Position numbers and translations under genes: made by a program. The notes beneath the pieces are model-generated. The model was not told where the DNA came from. It saw only the letters and a list, made by a program, of their open reading frames with translations, and ran no database searches. From Leifsonia sp. Leaf336 (GTDB lineage: Bacteria; Actinomycetota; Actinomycetes; Actinomycetales; Microbacteriaceae), in NCBI RefSeq assembly GCF_001423695.1, contig NZ_LMOZ01000003.1, positions 868,070-932,069 of the forward strand: a DNA stretch of 64,000 bases, written 5' to 3'. Shown here one piece after another: positions 36,251 to 45,086 of this stretch. Within the stretch, counting starts at the first letter, position 1, and each line of letters starts with the position of its first letter.

Positions 36251-37729
36251 CTAACCGCCCCCGCGGAACGCCACCACTCCGGTGTCGGTCCCGACGAGCA
36301 GCAGCCCGAGCGCCCTGCTCGGGCTCACGAAGTGCGGGACGGACTGGCCGACCTCCTGCCGTTGCAGCAGCGTGCCGGTGGAGGCCTCGAACTGGCTGAG
36401 CGTGCCCTCCGGGTATTGCACCGCCCAGACCGCTCCTCCGACGACGATCGGCGCGCCGTTCGCGCCCTGGAGCAGCGGGCCCAACCGGTCGGTGCTGAGG
36501 TCGACGGCTTGGATGCCGCCGTCACGGCACGGCACGAAGAGGCGGTTCGTGGCCTGATCGTAGGCGGCGCCGCCGTCGGGGTCGCTGCCGCAGAGGCCTC
36601 GGATCGCCGCGACCTGCGACAGGTCGGACTGACGCAGGACGAACCCGACGTCGGTCTTTCCCGCCGCGAACAGGAGGCCGCCCGGCAGCAGCACCGGGTT
36701 GCCGGTTCCGAGGTCGTCGTCGCCGCCCGCCGTCCGGTCCTTGAAAGCGGCGAGCGGTTTCAGATCGCTCGACAGCTTGACCACGCTCTCCGCGTACTCG
36801 ATCGGGTCGGGCCCGCCGGGGGCAGGGTCGGGGTTGGAGTTGCCGGTCGACACGTAGAGGTTCCCCGCGGCATCGACCGCAGGCGCGCCTCCGCCCTGCC
36901 AGATCGCACCGCCCTGGCCGTCGGGCGCCGCCTCGAATGACACGGGATTGGGCGCGCCCGTCTCGTTCACCCCGACGACCCAGCCGTGGTACGCGCCGCA
37001 GTCGCCGTAGTTGCCTCCGAAGGAGACGTAGACGCGACCGTTCGCCACCGCGAGCGCGGCCCGCTGCAGCAGGTGCACCGGGTCCTCGCCGGCGGGGAGG
37101 GGCGGATCGACCGCCTCCGAGAGCACGACCTGGCCCGTGGCGATGCTGAGACCCTCCAGCTGGTGGTGCACCGCGCCGCCGCCGGTGCTCACCTCGCCGA
37201 CGACGAACACGGTCCCGCTCGCGGTGTCGACGGCGGGGGTGCTGGTGATGCCGAGCGGGTCGATGTTTCCGCAGCCCGCGACCGACGCGACGTCGGTCAG
37301 CGGGTCGCCGAGGGAGGCCGACCAGATGATGTTCCCGCTGGTCGGATCGAGCGCCACCACCCGGTTCGTCTCGGTCGCGGCGATCACGCGGCCTCCCGCC
37401 ACGACAGGCTGACCGAAGACGGCGCCGCCGAGGGAGGCCGACCACGCCCGGCCGAGCGAGGCCAGAGACGCTCCAGCGCCCACCGCCCCGGTGCGCGACT
37501 GGTCGGCGTGATACGAGGGCCACGCCGTGATGCCCGGGAGCGGGACGGTGACCGGGGCCGCGGAGCCGGTCGGCGACGGGCGGGAGGGCGTCGGCGAGCT
37601 CAGCGCGCGCGAGGTCGCCGGCGCGGGCGGCGGCGCGGAGCACCCGGCCAGCAGCAGCAGGGCGCCCACCGCGAGCGCCCCGATCCGGGTGCGCCCGCGG
37701 CTGACCGGTTCCCGCGCCGCGCGGTGCAT
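36251..37729 (-). CDS. Lipoprotein with PQQ-like beta-propeller repeats
   Basis: 492 residues. Signal peptide followed by LLLLAGCSAPPPAPA: lipobox with lipid-modified Cys31 and a Pro/Ser-rich linker. Then repeated strands of the PQQ/quinoprotein propeller type, such as RVVALDPTSGNIIWSASLGD near residue 123 and several GGRVYV-like blades. It resembles PQQ-binding-like proteins without clear metal/PQQ residues, so it may be a scaffold. ATG 37729 has TACGCT six bases upstream (37736-37741), so probably leaderless. Located on the outer face of the membrane; function unknown. Confidence 0.82.
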   Translation of the reverse strand: MHRAAREPVSRGRTRIGALAVGALLLLAGCSAPPPAPATSRALSSPTPSRPSPTGSAAPVTVPLPGITAWPSYHADQSRTGAVGAGASLASLGRAWSASLGGAVFGQPVVAGGRVIAATETNRVVALDPTSGNIIWSASLGDPLTDVASVAGCGNIDPLGITSTPAVDTASGTVFVVGEVSTGGGAVHHQLEGLSIATGQVVLSEAVDPPLPAGEDPVHLLQRAALAVANGRVYVSFGGNYGDCGAYHGWVVGVNETGAPNPVSFEAAPDGQGGAIWQGGGAPAVDAAGNLYVSTGNSNPDPAPGGPDPIEYAESVVKLSSDLKPLAAFKDRTAGGDDDLGTGNPVLLPGGLLFAAGKTDVGFVLRQSDLSQVAAIRGLCGSDPDGGAAYDQATNRLFVPCRDGGIQAVDLSTDRLGPLLQGANGAPIVVGGAVWAVQYPEGTLSQFEASTGTLLQRQEVGQSVPHFVSPSRALGLLLVGTDTGVVAFRGGG

Positions 37730-37756
37730 GGCGTCAGCGTATGCCGCCTGTGCGCG

Positions 37757-38224
37757 TCACGCGAGATAGCGAGCCAGCGCCTCCAGCAAGCCGAACGTGC
37801 CGCGCTCGCGGCCGACGCCGTCGGCCCAGAACCGGTCGAAGAAGACGCCGTGCTCGACGTGCGTGAACCGGGTGCCCGTGCCTCCGTCGATCGGCTCGAA
37901 CTCCAGTGAGGCCACCGACGTCGACATGTGATCGCCGTCGAGCCACATGTCGTAGGTCGTGACGATGCGCACGTGCTCGACGATGTCGGTGTACGTCGCC
38001 TCGTAGCGCGAGAGCGGGCCGTCGTGGAACTGGGCTTCGGCGATGTCGCGTCCGCCGACGCGGAAGTCGAAGGCCCATTCGCGGGCTTCGGCGGCGTCGC
38101 CGGCGCCCCACCAGCTGAGCTTCTGGCTCTCGTCGGCGAAGGCGTCCCAGACGCGTTCGGGAGCCGCTGGATAGTCGCGGGTGAGGGTGAATCCGGAGCG
38201 GGCGAGCCGGCGTTCGATGGTCAT
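37757..38224 (-). CDS. SRPBCC (AHSA1-like) domain protein
   Basis: 155 residues: FTLTRDYPAAPERVWDAFAD near residue 12, LSWWGAGDAAEAREWAFDFR near 36, and TRFTHVEHGVFFDRFWADG near the end. Same fold and overall design as the protein at 20697, including the late EHGV(Y/F) segment. It is the last gene of the ArsR-RibD/DHFR-SRPBCC operon, nine bases after the reductase gene. Typically a small-molecule binding protein; ligand unknown. The parallel with the operon at 20363 suggests these modules are duplicated variants of one system. Confidence 0.85.
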   Translation of the reverse strand: MTIERRLARSGFTLTRDYPAAPERVWDAFADESQKLSWWGAGDAAEAREWAFDFRVGGRDIAEAQFHDGPLSRYEATYTDIVEHVRIVTTYDMWLDGDHMSTSVASLEFEPIDGGTGTRFTHVEHGVFFDRFWADGVGRERGTFGLLEALARYLA

Positions 38225-38233
38225 CGGCTGCTC

Positions 38234-38875
38234 CTAGCGGCTCAGGGTGACGTGGATGACGCCGCTGTCCGCGACCTCCGAGCGCACCGTGTAGGTCTGG
38301 TCGAAGCCGGCGAGGTCGTCCCAGATGCGGTGCCCCCGGCCGAGGAAGATCGGCGCGACCATGAGGTGCAGGTCGTCGACGAGGCCGGCGCGCAGGAAGT
38401 CGCGAGCCGTGCCGTAGCCGCCGCCGATGCGCACGTCCTGACCGCCCGCGGCCTCCGTCGCCTCTGCGAGCACGTCCTCGGGAGTGGCGTCGCGGAAGCG
38501 GAACGTCGTCCTGCCGACGGGGAGGTCGGGGCGCGGCGCGCTGTGCGTGAGCACGTACACCGGAGTGCCGAACGGCGGCTCGTCGCCCCACCAGCCCTTC
38601 CACTCCGGGTCGTCGCCGAAGGAGTGCAGCCCGAACATCCCGGCGCCCATGATCTCCGCCCCGATGTCGTCGAAGAAGGCGACCGCGTACGCGTCGTCGA
38701 GGCCGGTCGTGCCGGCGCCGGTGGTGTCGCCGAAGACCTTGGCGCGGAAGGTGCGGGTCGCGGTGTATGCCGCGGTGAGCCGGCCCCAGTCGGCGCCCAT
38801 CGGCGCGTCGGGGCTCGGGTCGGACGGCGTGTAGCCGTCCAGCGAGGTGAAGAGGTCCATGCGGACGCGGGTCAT
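38234..38875 (-). CDS. Dihydrofolate reductase/RibD C-terminal-like reductase
   Basis: 213 residues: RMDLFTSLDGYTPSDP at the start (the DHFR-like first strand and SLDG loop), GAEIMGAGMFGLHSFGDDPE near residue 80, DVRIGGGYGTARDFLRAGLV near 147 (NADPH-binding GGG) and a C-terminal ending HVTLSR. Standalone RibD_C proteins reduce pteridine-like or other small substrates with NADPH; not the essential DHFR. Starts one base after the ArsR gene's stop. Specific substrate unknown. Confidence 0.85.
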   Translation of the reverse strand: MTRVRMDLFTSLDGYTPSDPSPDAPMGADWGRLTAAYTATRTFRAKVFGDTTGAGTTGLDDAYAVAFFDDIGAEIMGAGMFGLHSFGDDPEWKGWWGDEPPFGTPVYVLTHSAPRPDLPVGRTTFRFRDATPEDVLAEATEAAGGQDVRIGGGYGTARDFLRAGLVDDLHLMVAPIFLGRGHRIWDDLAGFDQTYTVRSEVADSGVIHVTLSR

Positions 38876-38876
38876 G

Positions 38877-39230
38877 TCAGTTCTCCTTCGAAGAGGTCGG
38901 ACGGGTGGAGGTGAGGGCCAGGTGCACGCCGAGCTGGTCGGCCTGGCGCTCCGCGGGGGTGCGCTGCTCCCCGAGCCAGAGGTGCAGCACGTCGAGCGCT
39001 CCCGGCCGGAGGCTCACGGTGCGCACGCGCCCGTGCTTCTCCGAGTCGACGACTCCCGCCGCCTCGAGGATGCGCAGGTGCTGCATGAACGACGGCAACG
39101 CCATCGCGAACGGAGCCGCGAGCTCCGACACCACAGCGGGTGATTTCGCGAGTCGTTCCACGACGGCCCGGCGCGTCGGGTCCGCGAGGGCGCGGAGCAC
39201 GGCGTCGAGCTCGGAGTGAAACTGAGGCAT
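38877..39230 (-). CDS. ArsR-family winged-helix regulator
   Basis: 117 residues: FHSELDAVLRALADPTRRAV, then VSELAAPFAMALPSFMQHLR (HTH) and EAAGVVDSEKHGRVRTVSLR (wing). Same subfamily as the 20363 regulator. ATG 39230 is used because it lies seven bases after AATAGT and inside the palindrome at 39223-39238; there is no ribosome binding site for it or for the upstream in-frame start at 39266. First gene of an operon with the reductase and SRPBCC genes. No cysteine metal site is seen, so the effector is probably organic. Confidence 0.88.
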   Translation of the reverse strand: MPQFHSELDAVLRALADPTRRAVVERLAKSPAVVSELAAPFAMALPSFMQHLRILEAAGVVDSEKHGRVRTVSLRPGALDVLHLWLGEQRTPAERQADQLGVHLALTSTRPTSSKEN

Positions 39231-39238
39231 ATGCCTAA
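39223..39238. promoter_or_regulatory. ArsR operator palindrome overlapping the start codon
   Basis: On the minus strand TTAGGCATATGCCTCA; the perfect core AGGCATATGCCT (39225-39236) contains the ATG. Same spacing relative to the proposed -10 and ATG as at 20355-20370, so it is probably the autoregulatory site of this regulator. Confidence 0.65.
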
Positions 39239-39303
39239 CTATTGCAGCAGAAGCCGGCAGGGTCAAGCCTCGACGACGAGCCGGCCGCCCGACCGGGCAC
39301 CTC

Positions 39304-40479
39304 TCAGGGGTGCAGGACCACCTTGACGCACCCGTCCTGCTTGTCCCGGAACAGGTCGTACATCTCCGGCGCGGACTCGAGTGCGGCGTGATGCGTGACG
39401 AGGTCCTCGGTGCCGAGCGGGTCGGCTGGGTCTTCGACCAGGGGGAGCAACTCGTCGCGCCAGGCGTGGACGTTGCACTGGCCCATCCGCAGCGCGACCT
39501 GCTTGTCGAACAGGTTCATGAACGGGACCGGGTCGGCCACGCCCGCGTACACACCGCTGAGCGACACGGTTCCGCCGCGGCGCACGGCGTCGAACGCGAG
39601 CATCATCGCGGCCAGCCGGTCCACTCCGACCGTGGTCATCAGCTTCTTGGCGATCGGGTCGGGCATCAGGCCGACCGCGGATTGCGTGAGCGCTGTCGCC
39701 GGGTTGCCGTGGGCCTCCATGCCGACGGCGTCGATCACCGCGTCCGGGCCGCGCCCGTCGGTCGCCTCGCGCAGCCAGTCGGCGACATCGTCGGACAGGT
39801 CGAACGTGTCGACGCCGTGCCGCTCCGCCATCGCGCGGCGCTCGGGGACCGGGTCCACCGCCACCACCCGGTGGCCCAGGTGCACACCGACGCGCGCCGC
39901 GAACTGACCGACCGGGCCCAGGCCGATGACCCCGAGCACGCCGCGTTCGGGCAGGTTCGCGTACTGCACGCCCTGCCACGCGGTGGGGAGGGTGTCGCTG
40001 AGGAAGAGATAACGCTCGTCGGGCAGCTCGGTGCCGACCTTCAGCGCGTTGAAGTCGGCGAGCGGCACGCGCAGTCGCTCGGCCTGGCCTCCGGGCACCG
40101 ACCCGTACAACTCGGTGTAGCCGTAGAGCATCGCGCCGGTGCCGTGATCGTAATTCTGCGTGGTCTCGCACTGGGTCGTGAGCCCGAGCCGGCAGAAGTG
40201 GCAGTGCCCGCACGCGATCACGAACGGCACGACCACCCGGTCGCCCACCGTGAGCCGGGTGACCTCGGAGCCGACCTCCTCGACGATCCCCATGGGCTCG
40301 TGGCCCAGGATGTCGCCTTTCGCGAGGAACGGGCCGAGCACGTCGTAGAGGTGCAGATCGGAGCCGCAGATCGCGGTCGAGGTGATGCGGATGACGACGT
40401 CGGTCGGCTCCTCGATGCGGGGCTCCGGTGCGTCGATCACCGCGAGCTGCTTGGTCGCCTGCCAGGTGAGTGCTCTCAT
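39304..40479 (-). CDS. Zinc-dependent alcohol dehydrogenase (FdhA/formaldehyde-dehydrogenase-like)
   Basis: 391 residues. Catalytic zinc ligands are visible in AICGSDLHLYD near residue 38 (Cys), GDILGHEPMGIVEEVG near 55 (His-Glu) and the Cys-rich lobe CGHCHFCRLGLTTQC near 90-104 (structural zinc). The Rossmann loop is LGPVGQFAARVGVHLG near 188. Size and the insert around 235-290 resemble glutathione-independent formaldehyde dehydrogenases (FdhA type). ATG 40479 has TAGAAA six bases upstream (40486-40491), so likely leaderless. Oxidises an alcohol or aldehyde with NAD(P)+; substrate not certain. Confidence 0.9.
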   Translation of the reverse strand: MRALTWQATKQLAVIDAPEPRIEEPTDVVIRITSTAICGSDLHLYDVLGPFLAKGDILGHEPMGIVEEVGSEVTRLTVGDRVVVPFVIACGHCHFCRLGLTTQCETTQNYDHGTGAMLYGYTELYGSVPGGQAERLRVPLADFNALKVGTELPDERYLFLSDTLPTAWQGVQYANLPERGVLGVIGLGPVGQFAARVGVHLGHRVVAVDPVPERRAMAERHGVDTFDLSDDVADWLREATDGRGPDAVIDAVGMEAHGNPATALTQSAVGLMPDPIAKKLMTTVGVDRLAAMMLAFDAVRRGGTVSLSGVYAGVADPVPFMNLFDKQVALRMGQCNVHAWRDELLPLVEDPADPLGTEDLVTHHAALESAPEMYDLFRDKQDGCVKVVLHP

Positions 40480-40562
40480 GTGCTGTTTCTACGCGCTCGA
40501 TCGACGCCGGGACAGGGCTTCACACGGCGCGCGAGGGGTGTAGTACCGCCCATGGGCCCCTG

Positions 40563-41222
40563 TCAGGAGGCCAGGCTCGCGATGAGGTTCACCGACGCGG
40601 CGATGATGACGGCGCCGAACAGGTATGACAGCAGCATGTGGCGGAGGATCGCCGCCCGGATCCGCTGGCTGGAGATGTCGGTGTCCGAGACCTGGAACGT
40701 CATTCCGACCGTGAACGAAAGATAGGCGAAGTCGAGGTAGCGGGGCGGGGTGTCCTCGTTGAAGTCGATGCCGTGCCTCCCGCTGCCGGGCTCGTTGTAG
40801 TAGAGGACCGCGTATCTGAGCGTGTAGAGCGTGTGGATGAAGAACCACGAGAGCCCGACGGAGGTCGCGCCGAGAAGTGCGATGAGATCCTTGCCGGGCG
40901 CGGACGCGTTCTTCGTCTGTCCGAGCAGGAGGACGAGCGCGGCGAGGCTGGCGACCGAGGCGATGAGCAGCAGAACGTCGCTCGTCGTCTTGGACGGGTC
41001 CTCGGCCGAGGCGCGCCTCCGCGTCTCCGCACCGCCTACGCGCGAGATCGTGACCCACACCCACGTGACGTAGACGGCGCAGGCGACCGCCCAGCCGACG
41101 GAGGCTGCGTACGGCCACTGCCCGAAGGCTCCGGTGACAGCGAACGCCACCGCGCCCGCCACGATCATCACGGTCGTGCGGATCCCGGACGTGTGTCCGG
41201 TCTCGCGAACTGCGCCATTCAT
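40563..41222 (-). CDS. DUF1345 membrane protein
   Basis: 219 residues with about four or five membrane segments. The conserved middle VGLSWFFIHTLYTLRYAVLY near residue 123 followed by DFNEDTPPRYLDFAYLSFTV near 155 is the DUF1345 signature. Function unknown; it was named for a conserved family only. ATG 41222 (MNGAVRETG) is chosen because the upstream extension to 41258 is not family-like. Divergent from the dps gene with 173 bases between. Confidence 0.88.
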   Translation of the reverse strand: MNGAVRETGHTSGIRTTVMIVAGAVAFAVTGAFGQWPYAASVGWAVACAVYVTWVWVTISRVGGAETRRRASAEDPSKTTSDVLLLIASVASLAALVLLLGQTKNASAPGKDLIALLGATSVGLSWFFIHTLYTLRYAVLYYNEPGSGRHGIDFNEDTPPRYLDFAYLSFTVGMTFQVSDTDISSQRIRAAILRHMLLSYLFGAVIIAASVNLIASLAS

Positions 41223-41395
41223 ACAGCAGACGTTCCCACCGGAGCGGTGCGCATCCAACCTCGCTGTACACCTCTTCAGCGAGCGCGCCGGCCGCCGCCG
41301 AGCGCGGCATCACAGTTCGCGGAGAGGTCAACCCCCTTGGGGAGCGCGGGCAGACCGGCCTACGGTCCGCGTCAGAAACACGAGAAGGAGACCAC

Positions 41396-41974
41396 ATGGC
41401 AACCACCTCGAAGACCCAGAGCAAATCGAAGGCCGCGGCCGCACCGCGCACCACGCGTGCCCGGGGAGCGGCGCCCGGCGAGCACGAGACCCGTCGCGAG
41501 AACGCCGAGAACGGGTTCGTCGCGTCCGCGTCGCTCGCCAGCGACCTCCAGCGCGTGCAGGTCGACCTGATCGAGCTGTCGCTGCAGGGCAAGCAGGCGC
41601 ACTGGAACATCGTTGGCCGCAACTTCCGCGACCTCCACCTGCAGCTCGACGAGATCGTGGAGGCGGCGCGCGAGTTCAGCGACGACGTCGGCGAGCGCCT
41701 GCGTGCGTTGCACGCGACGACCGACGGCAGGTCGCGCACCGTGGCCGAGACGACGGCGCTGGCGCAGATCCCGAACGGCGAGATCGACACCGCCGACGCG
41801 GTGGATCTCATCACCGACCGGCTCGAGACCGTGGTGCGCACGGTCCGCTCGGTGCACGATGATGTCGACGAGGCCGACCCGACCTCCGCCGATCTGCTGC
41901 ATCAGATCATCGAGCGGCTGGAGCAGCTGGCGTGGATGGTGAGCGCGGAGAACCGGCGCCCGGCCACCCGCTGA
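41396..41974 (+). CDS. dps: Dps-family DNA-binding ferritin-like protein
   Basis: 192 residues. The four-helix ferritin-like fold includes the ferroxidase ligands in LQGKQAHWNIVGRNF near residue 61 and LHLQLDEIVEAAREFSDDV near 78. The first 45 residues are a Lys/Arg/Ala/Thr-rich tail (TSKTQSKSKAAAAPRTTRAR), longer than typical, likely for DNA binding. It forms a dodecamer that binds DNA and oxidises Fe(II) with peroxide. ATG 41396 follows AGAAGGAGACCAC. A hairpin lies after the stop. Confidence 0.93.
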   Translation: MATTSKTQSKSKAAAAPRTTRARGAAPGEHETRRENAENGFVASASLASDLQRVQVDLIELSLQGKQAHWNIVGRNFRDLHLQLDEIVEAAREFSDDVGERLRALHATTDGRSRTVAETTALAQIPNGEIDTADAVDLITDRLETVVRTVRSVHDDVDEADPTSADLLHQIIERLEQLAWMVSAENRRPATR

Positions 41975-41988
41975 CGGCAGCCCCGACC

Positions 41989-42022
41989 CCGAAGGGCGCG
42001 CTCCCGACGGCGCGCCCTTCGG
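41989..42022 (+). terminator. Hairpin terminator after dps
   Basis: Twelve-bp perfect stem (41989-42000 with 42011-42022) and a ten-base loop, 15 bases after the dps stop. No U run, which is common for actinobacterial terminators. Confidence 0.6.
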
Positions 42023-42114
42023 CCTGTCCGGCTCACGAACGGTCGGAGTGCACACGGACGGTCGGACCGCGCAAGGGGGTTGATCCCGGTCGTGCACGGG
42101 CGAGTGTGGAGGCC

Positions 42115-43122
42115 ATGGAGCAGACCGGGATCGCGGGAATCGCGGCCTACCTCGAGGCCGCGGCGGGGTGCGGCGGACGTGTCGCGCCGCTGGTGGAGGT
42201 CCTGCGCGCGACGCCGCCCGGTGCGTTGCTGCCGCCCCCGGGCTCTGGGCGGACCGCGGAGCGCTTTCGCGGGCTCGCCCGGGTCGCTGCGGTGGATGTG
42301 ACGGCGGCCCGCGTGATCGAACCGCACCTCGACGCGGTGGCGATCCTCGCGGAGGCCGATGCCCCGGAGCCCGAGCCGGGCACGACCTGGGGCGTGTTCG
42401 CCGCCGAGTCGCCCCGCGACGTGGTGCTCGCGCAGCCGGAGCAGGGCCGGTGGGTGCTGGAGGGCCGCAAGCCCTGGTGCTCGCTGGCCGGCCGGCTCAC
42501 CAGTGCGCTCGTCACGGCGGTCACTCCCGACGGCGCTCGCCGCATGTTCGCGGTCTCGATGGGGGCGCCCGGCGTGACTGTCGAACCGGCTCACTGGGTC
42601 GCCCGCGGCCTCGTCGACGTCGTCAGCGGGCCGGTCTCCTTCGACCGATCTCCGGCGCGCTCGGTGGGAGGCAACGGGTGGTATCTCGACCGGCCCGGGT
42701 TCCGCTGGGGTGCGATCGGGGTCGCCGCGTGCTGGTGGGGCGGCTGCCTCCCGATCGTCGACGCTCTCATCGCGCGCACGCGGAAGCGTCCGGACGATGC
42801 CATCCTCGCAGCACGCGCCGGCGAGCTCTATCGCCGCCTCGACGTCGGGCGGCTGGCCCTGGACGACGCCGCGGCGCGGATCGACTCGGGCGACGTGCCG
42901 GATGCGGCCGTGCTCGCCCACGCCGTCCGCGGCACGGTCGCCGACGCGGTCGTCGCGACCCTCGACGTCGCGCGCGACGTGCTCGGCCCCGCAGCGCTGG
43001 CGTTCGACGAGAGCCTGGCGCGGCGCTGCGCAGACCTCGAGCTCTACGTCTCCCAGTACCACCGCGGCCGCGACGACGCCTCGCTCGCGGGTCACCTGGC
43101 GGGAGGGCTGCCCGCATGGTGA
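42115..43122 (+). CDS. Acyl-CoA dehydrogenase-like protein (short)
   Basis: 335 residues, shorter than the usual 380-400. Sequence still follows the fold: EPHLDAVAILAEADA near residue 67, GRWVLEGRKPWCSLAGRLTS near 107 (middle domain, with CSLAG in place of the usual FxS/TGA), SVGGNGWYLDRPGFRWGAIG near 185 and ARRCADLELYVSQYHRGRDD late. Catalytic Glu is not obvious, so activity is in doubt. ATG 42115 follows GTGGAGGCC. The 7-base overlap with the deacetylase-methyltransferase gene ties them as one unit with a GT2 gene. Substrate unknown. Confidence 0.75.
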   Translation: MEQTGIAGIAAYLEAAAGCGGRVAPLVEVLRATPPGALLPPPGSGRTAERFRGLARVAAVDVTAARVIEPHLDAVAILAEADAPEPEPGTTWGVFAAESPRDVVLAQPEQGRWVLEGRKPWCSLAGRLTSALVTAVTPDGARRMFAVSMGAPGVTVEPAHWVARGLVDVVSGPVSFDRSPARSVGGNGWYLDRPGFRWGAIGVAACWWGGCLPIVDALIARTRKRPDDAILAARAGELYRRLDVGRLALDDAAARIDSGDVPDAAVLAHAVRGTVADAVVATLDVARDVLGPAALAFDESLARRCADLELYVSQYHRGRDDASLAGHLAGGLPAW

Positions 43123-44382
43123 CCTTCGACCCCCTCGTCGCGACGACACCGTTCGACACCTGGGAGGACCCCGCCCGCTGGGAGTCCGTGCCGCGGCGCA
43201 CCACCGAGTGGCTCGCGGGCTACACCCGGATCGTCGTCTTCTCCGCGCACCCGGACGACGAGACGCTCGGGGTGGGCGGACTCCTCGCGCTGGCCGGCGA
43301 ACTCGGGATCGACATCTCGGTGATCGTCGCGACGAGCGACCGGGAGGAGCGGGTCGTCGAGCTGCAGACCGCGCTATCGCTGCTCGGGTCGACCACCGAC
43401 CTGACCGTGCTCGGCCTGACCGACGGCGGCCTCAAGCACGAGGCCGATCGGCTCCGGGACGGGATCGACCTGGCCCTCGCATCGCGCCGGGGTGACACGA
43501 CGCTGGTGCTGGCGCCGTGGCCGGGCGACCGGCACGGCGATCATCGGACGCTGGGCCGCGAAGTGGCCGCCGCGTGCGCGGTGCACGGCGACGACCTCCT
43601 GCTGTACCCGGTCTGGCTGTGGCAGTGGGGCGGGCCCGACGACCTGCCGTGGGATCGGGTGAGCGAGGTCGAGCTGACCGCACCCGCCCGCGCGCGCAAG
43701 CGCGTCGCGCTCGCGGCCTTCACGAGCCCAGCTGCACACGGCGGCGAACCCCGACGGTGTGCTCGCCGAAGACTTCGTCGAGCGCGCGGTGAACGGCAGG
43801 GAGGTGCTGTTCGAGCCCGAGGCGGGAGTCGTCGTGGACCATTTCGAAGCGCTGCACCGGGCGAAGGGCGACCCGTGGTCGGTGCGCACGCGGTGGTACG
43901 AGCGACGCAAGCGCGCGATCACCTGTGCGGTCCTCCCCCGCGAGAGCTACGGTCGCGGGTTCGAGATCGGATGCTCCATCGGCGAGCTGTCGGCGCTGCT
44001 CGCCGAGCGGTTCGAGACGCTGGTGAGCGTGGACAGCGCGCCGACAGCGGTCGCGCTCGCCACTGAACGGACCGCAGACCTCGCGAACGTCGTGATCCGG
44101 CGGATGCGGATCCCGGAGGAGTGGCCGGACGGGCTGTTCGACCTGATCGTCGTCTCGGAGGTCGCCTACTACCTCGCCGCGGATCAGTGGGCGGCCACGG
44201 TCGACAGGATCGTGGGATCGCTGGCCGAGGGCGGCCAGGTGGTGCTCTGTCACTGGACGGGGCACGCGGACGACTTCGCCCAGTCCGGCGGGGATGCCCA
44301 CGCCGCGTTCGCGAACACCGCGGGACTGCGCCTGCTGGTGCAGCACCACGACGAGGAGTTCCTCCTGGAGGTCTTCGGGTGA
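43116..44382 (+). pseudogene. PIG-L deacetylase fused to class I SAM methyltransferase, frameshifted
   Basis: The 5' part reads as PIG-L: VVFSAHPDDETLGVGG (metal ligands His, Asp, Asp) and DRHGDHRTLG near residue 140. The frame then breaks. Removing one C from the CCC at 43727-43729 restores SQLHTAANPDGVLAEDFVER and continues as a methyltransferase: RGFEIGCSIGELSALLAERF (SAM loop), DLIVVSEVAYYLAAD and a C-terminal EEFLLEVFG. After correction the length is 1266 bases, 421 codons plus stop. Such bifunctional proteins are known in Actinobacteria. As written it is a broken gene; a sequencing or assembly error is the main alternative. The stop overlaps the GT2 start (GTGA). Confidence 0.8.
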
Positions 44383-45053
44383 CGGTCGACCACGTGCTGA
44401 TCGCCGTGCCCGCGCGCGATGAGGAGGCCACCCTCGCCGACTGCCTGCACTCCATCGAGGTCGCTCGCAATGCTGTCGCCGTCCCGTCGTCCGTCGTTCT
44501 GGTGCTGGACGCCTGCACCGACGGGTCGGCCGAGGTGGCGCGCCGCTTCGCGGGCACTCTCGTGATCGAGAGGGATCACGGGAACGTCGGCCGGAGCCGT
44601 CATGACGCGGTCCTGGCCGGGTGCGGCGCCGCCGGGGCCGCACCGGAGCGGACGTGGATCGCGTTCACCGACGCCGACAGCACCGTGCCGCGCTCCTGGC
44701 TGCGGGAGCATCTCCGGGCGGCGAGGGAGGCCGACGCGTACGTGGGCGCGGTCGTGCCCCGGCTGACCGACCTGGACGAGCTGCGCCGGCGGACGTGGGA
44801 ACGCACGCATCCCCCTGGTGCAACCCTCGGCCACGTGCACGGCGCCAACCTCGGCGTCCGCGCGAGAGCCTACTTCGACGTGGGCGGTTTCCTTCCGCTC
44901 TTCGTCGGCGAGGATGTGGACCTGGTCGCGCGTCTGCGCGCCGCTCGCCACCCCGTCGCGGAGAGCGAGCGTCATCCCGTCACCACGTCGAGCCGTCTCG
45001 TCGGCCGCGCGCCCGACGGCTACGCCTCCTACCTGCGCGGCCTTCCCACCTGA
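44379..45053 (+). CDS. Glycosyltransferase family 2
   Basis: 224 residues. GT-A fold: LIAVPARDEEATLADCLHSI at residues 7-26, VVLVLDACTDGSAEVARRFA near 37 (the strand ending in VLDACTDGS), a DAD-like metal motif in WIAFTDADSTVPRSWLREHL near 92, and a late FVGEDVDLVARLRAAR that matches GT2 catalysis (the ED motif). It probably transfers a sugar from a nucleotide donor to a cell-surface or secondary-metabolite acceptor. GTG 44379 overlaps the methyltransferase stop, so all three genes form one operon. Acceptor unknown. Confidence 0.87.
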   Translation: MTVDHVLIAVPARDEEATLADCLHSIEVARNAVAVPSSVVLVLDACTDGSAEVARRFAGTLVIERDHGNVGRSRHDAVLAGCGAAGAAPERTWIAFTDADSTVPRSWLREHLRAAREADAYVGAVVPRLTDLDELRRRTWERTHPPGATLGHVHGANLGVRARAYFDVGGFLPLFVGEDVDLVARLRAARHPVAESERHPVTTSSRLVGRAPDGYASYLRGLPT

Positions 45054-45086
45054 TCGATCGAGCGACCTGAACGATCGGGCGCGAGC

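Noticed and set aside
42039-42067. CGGTCGGA repeated before the short acyl-CoA-dehydrogenase-like gene
   Set aside because: Short, GC-rich, and the same octamer appears elsewhere by chance; no dyad.
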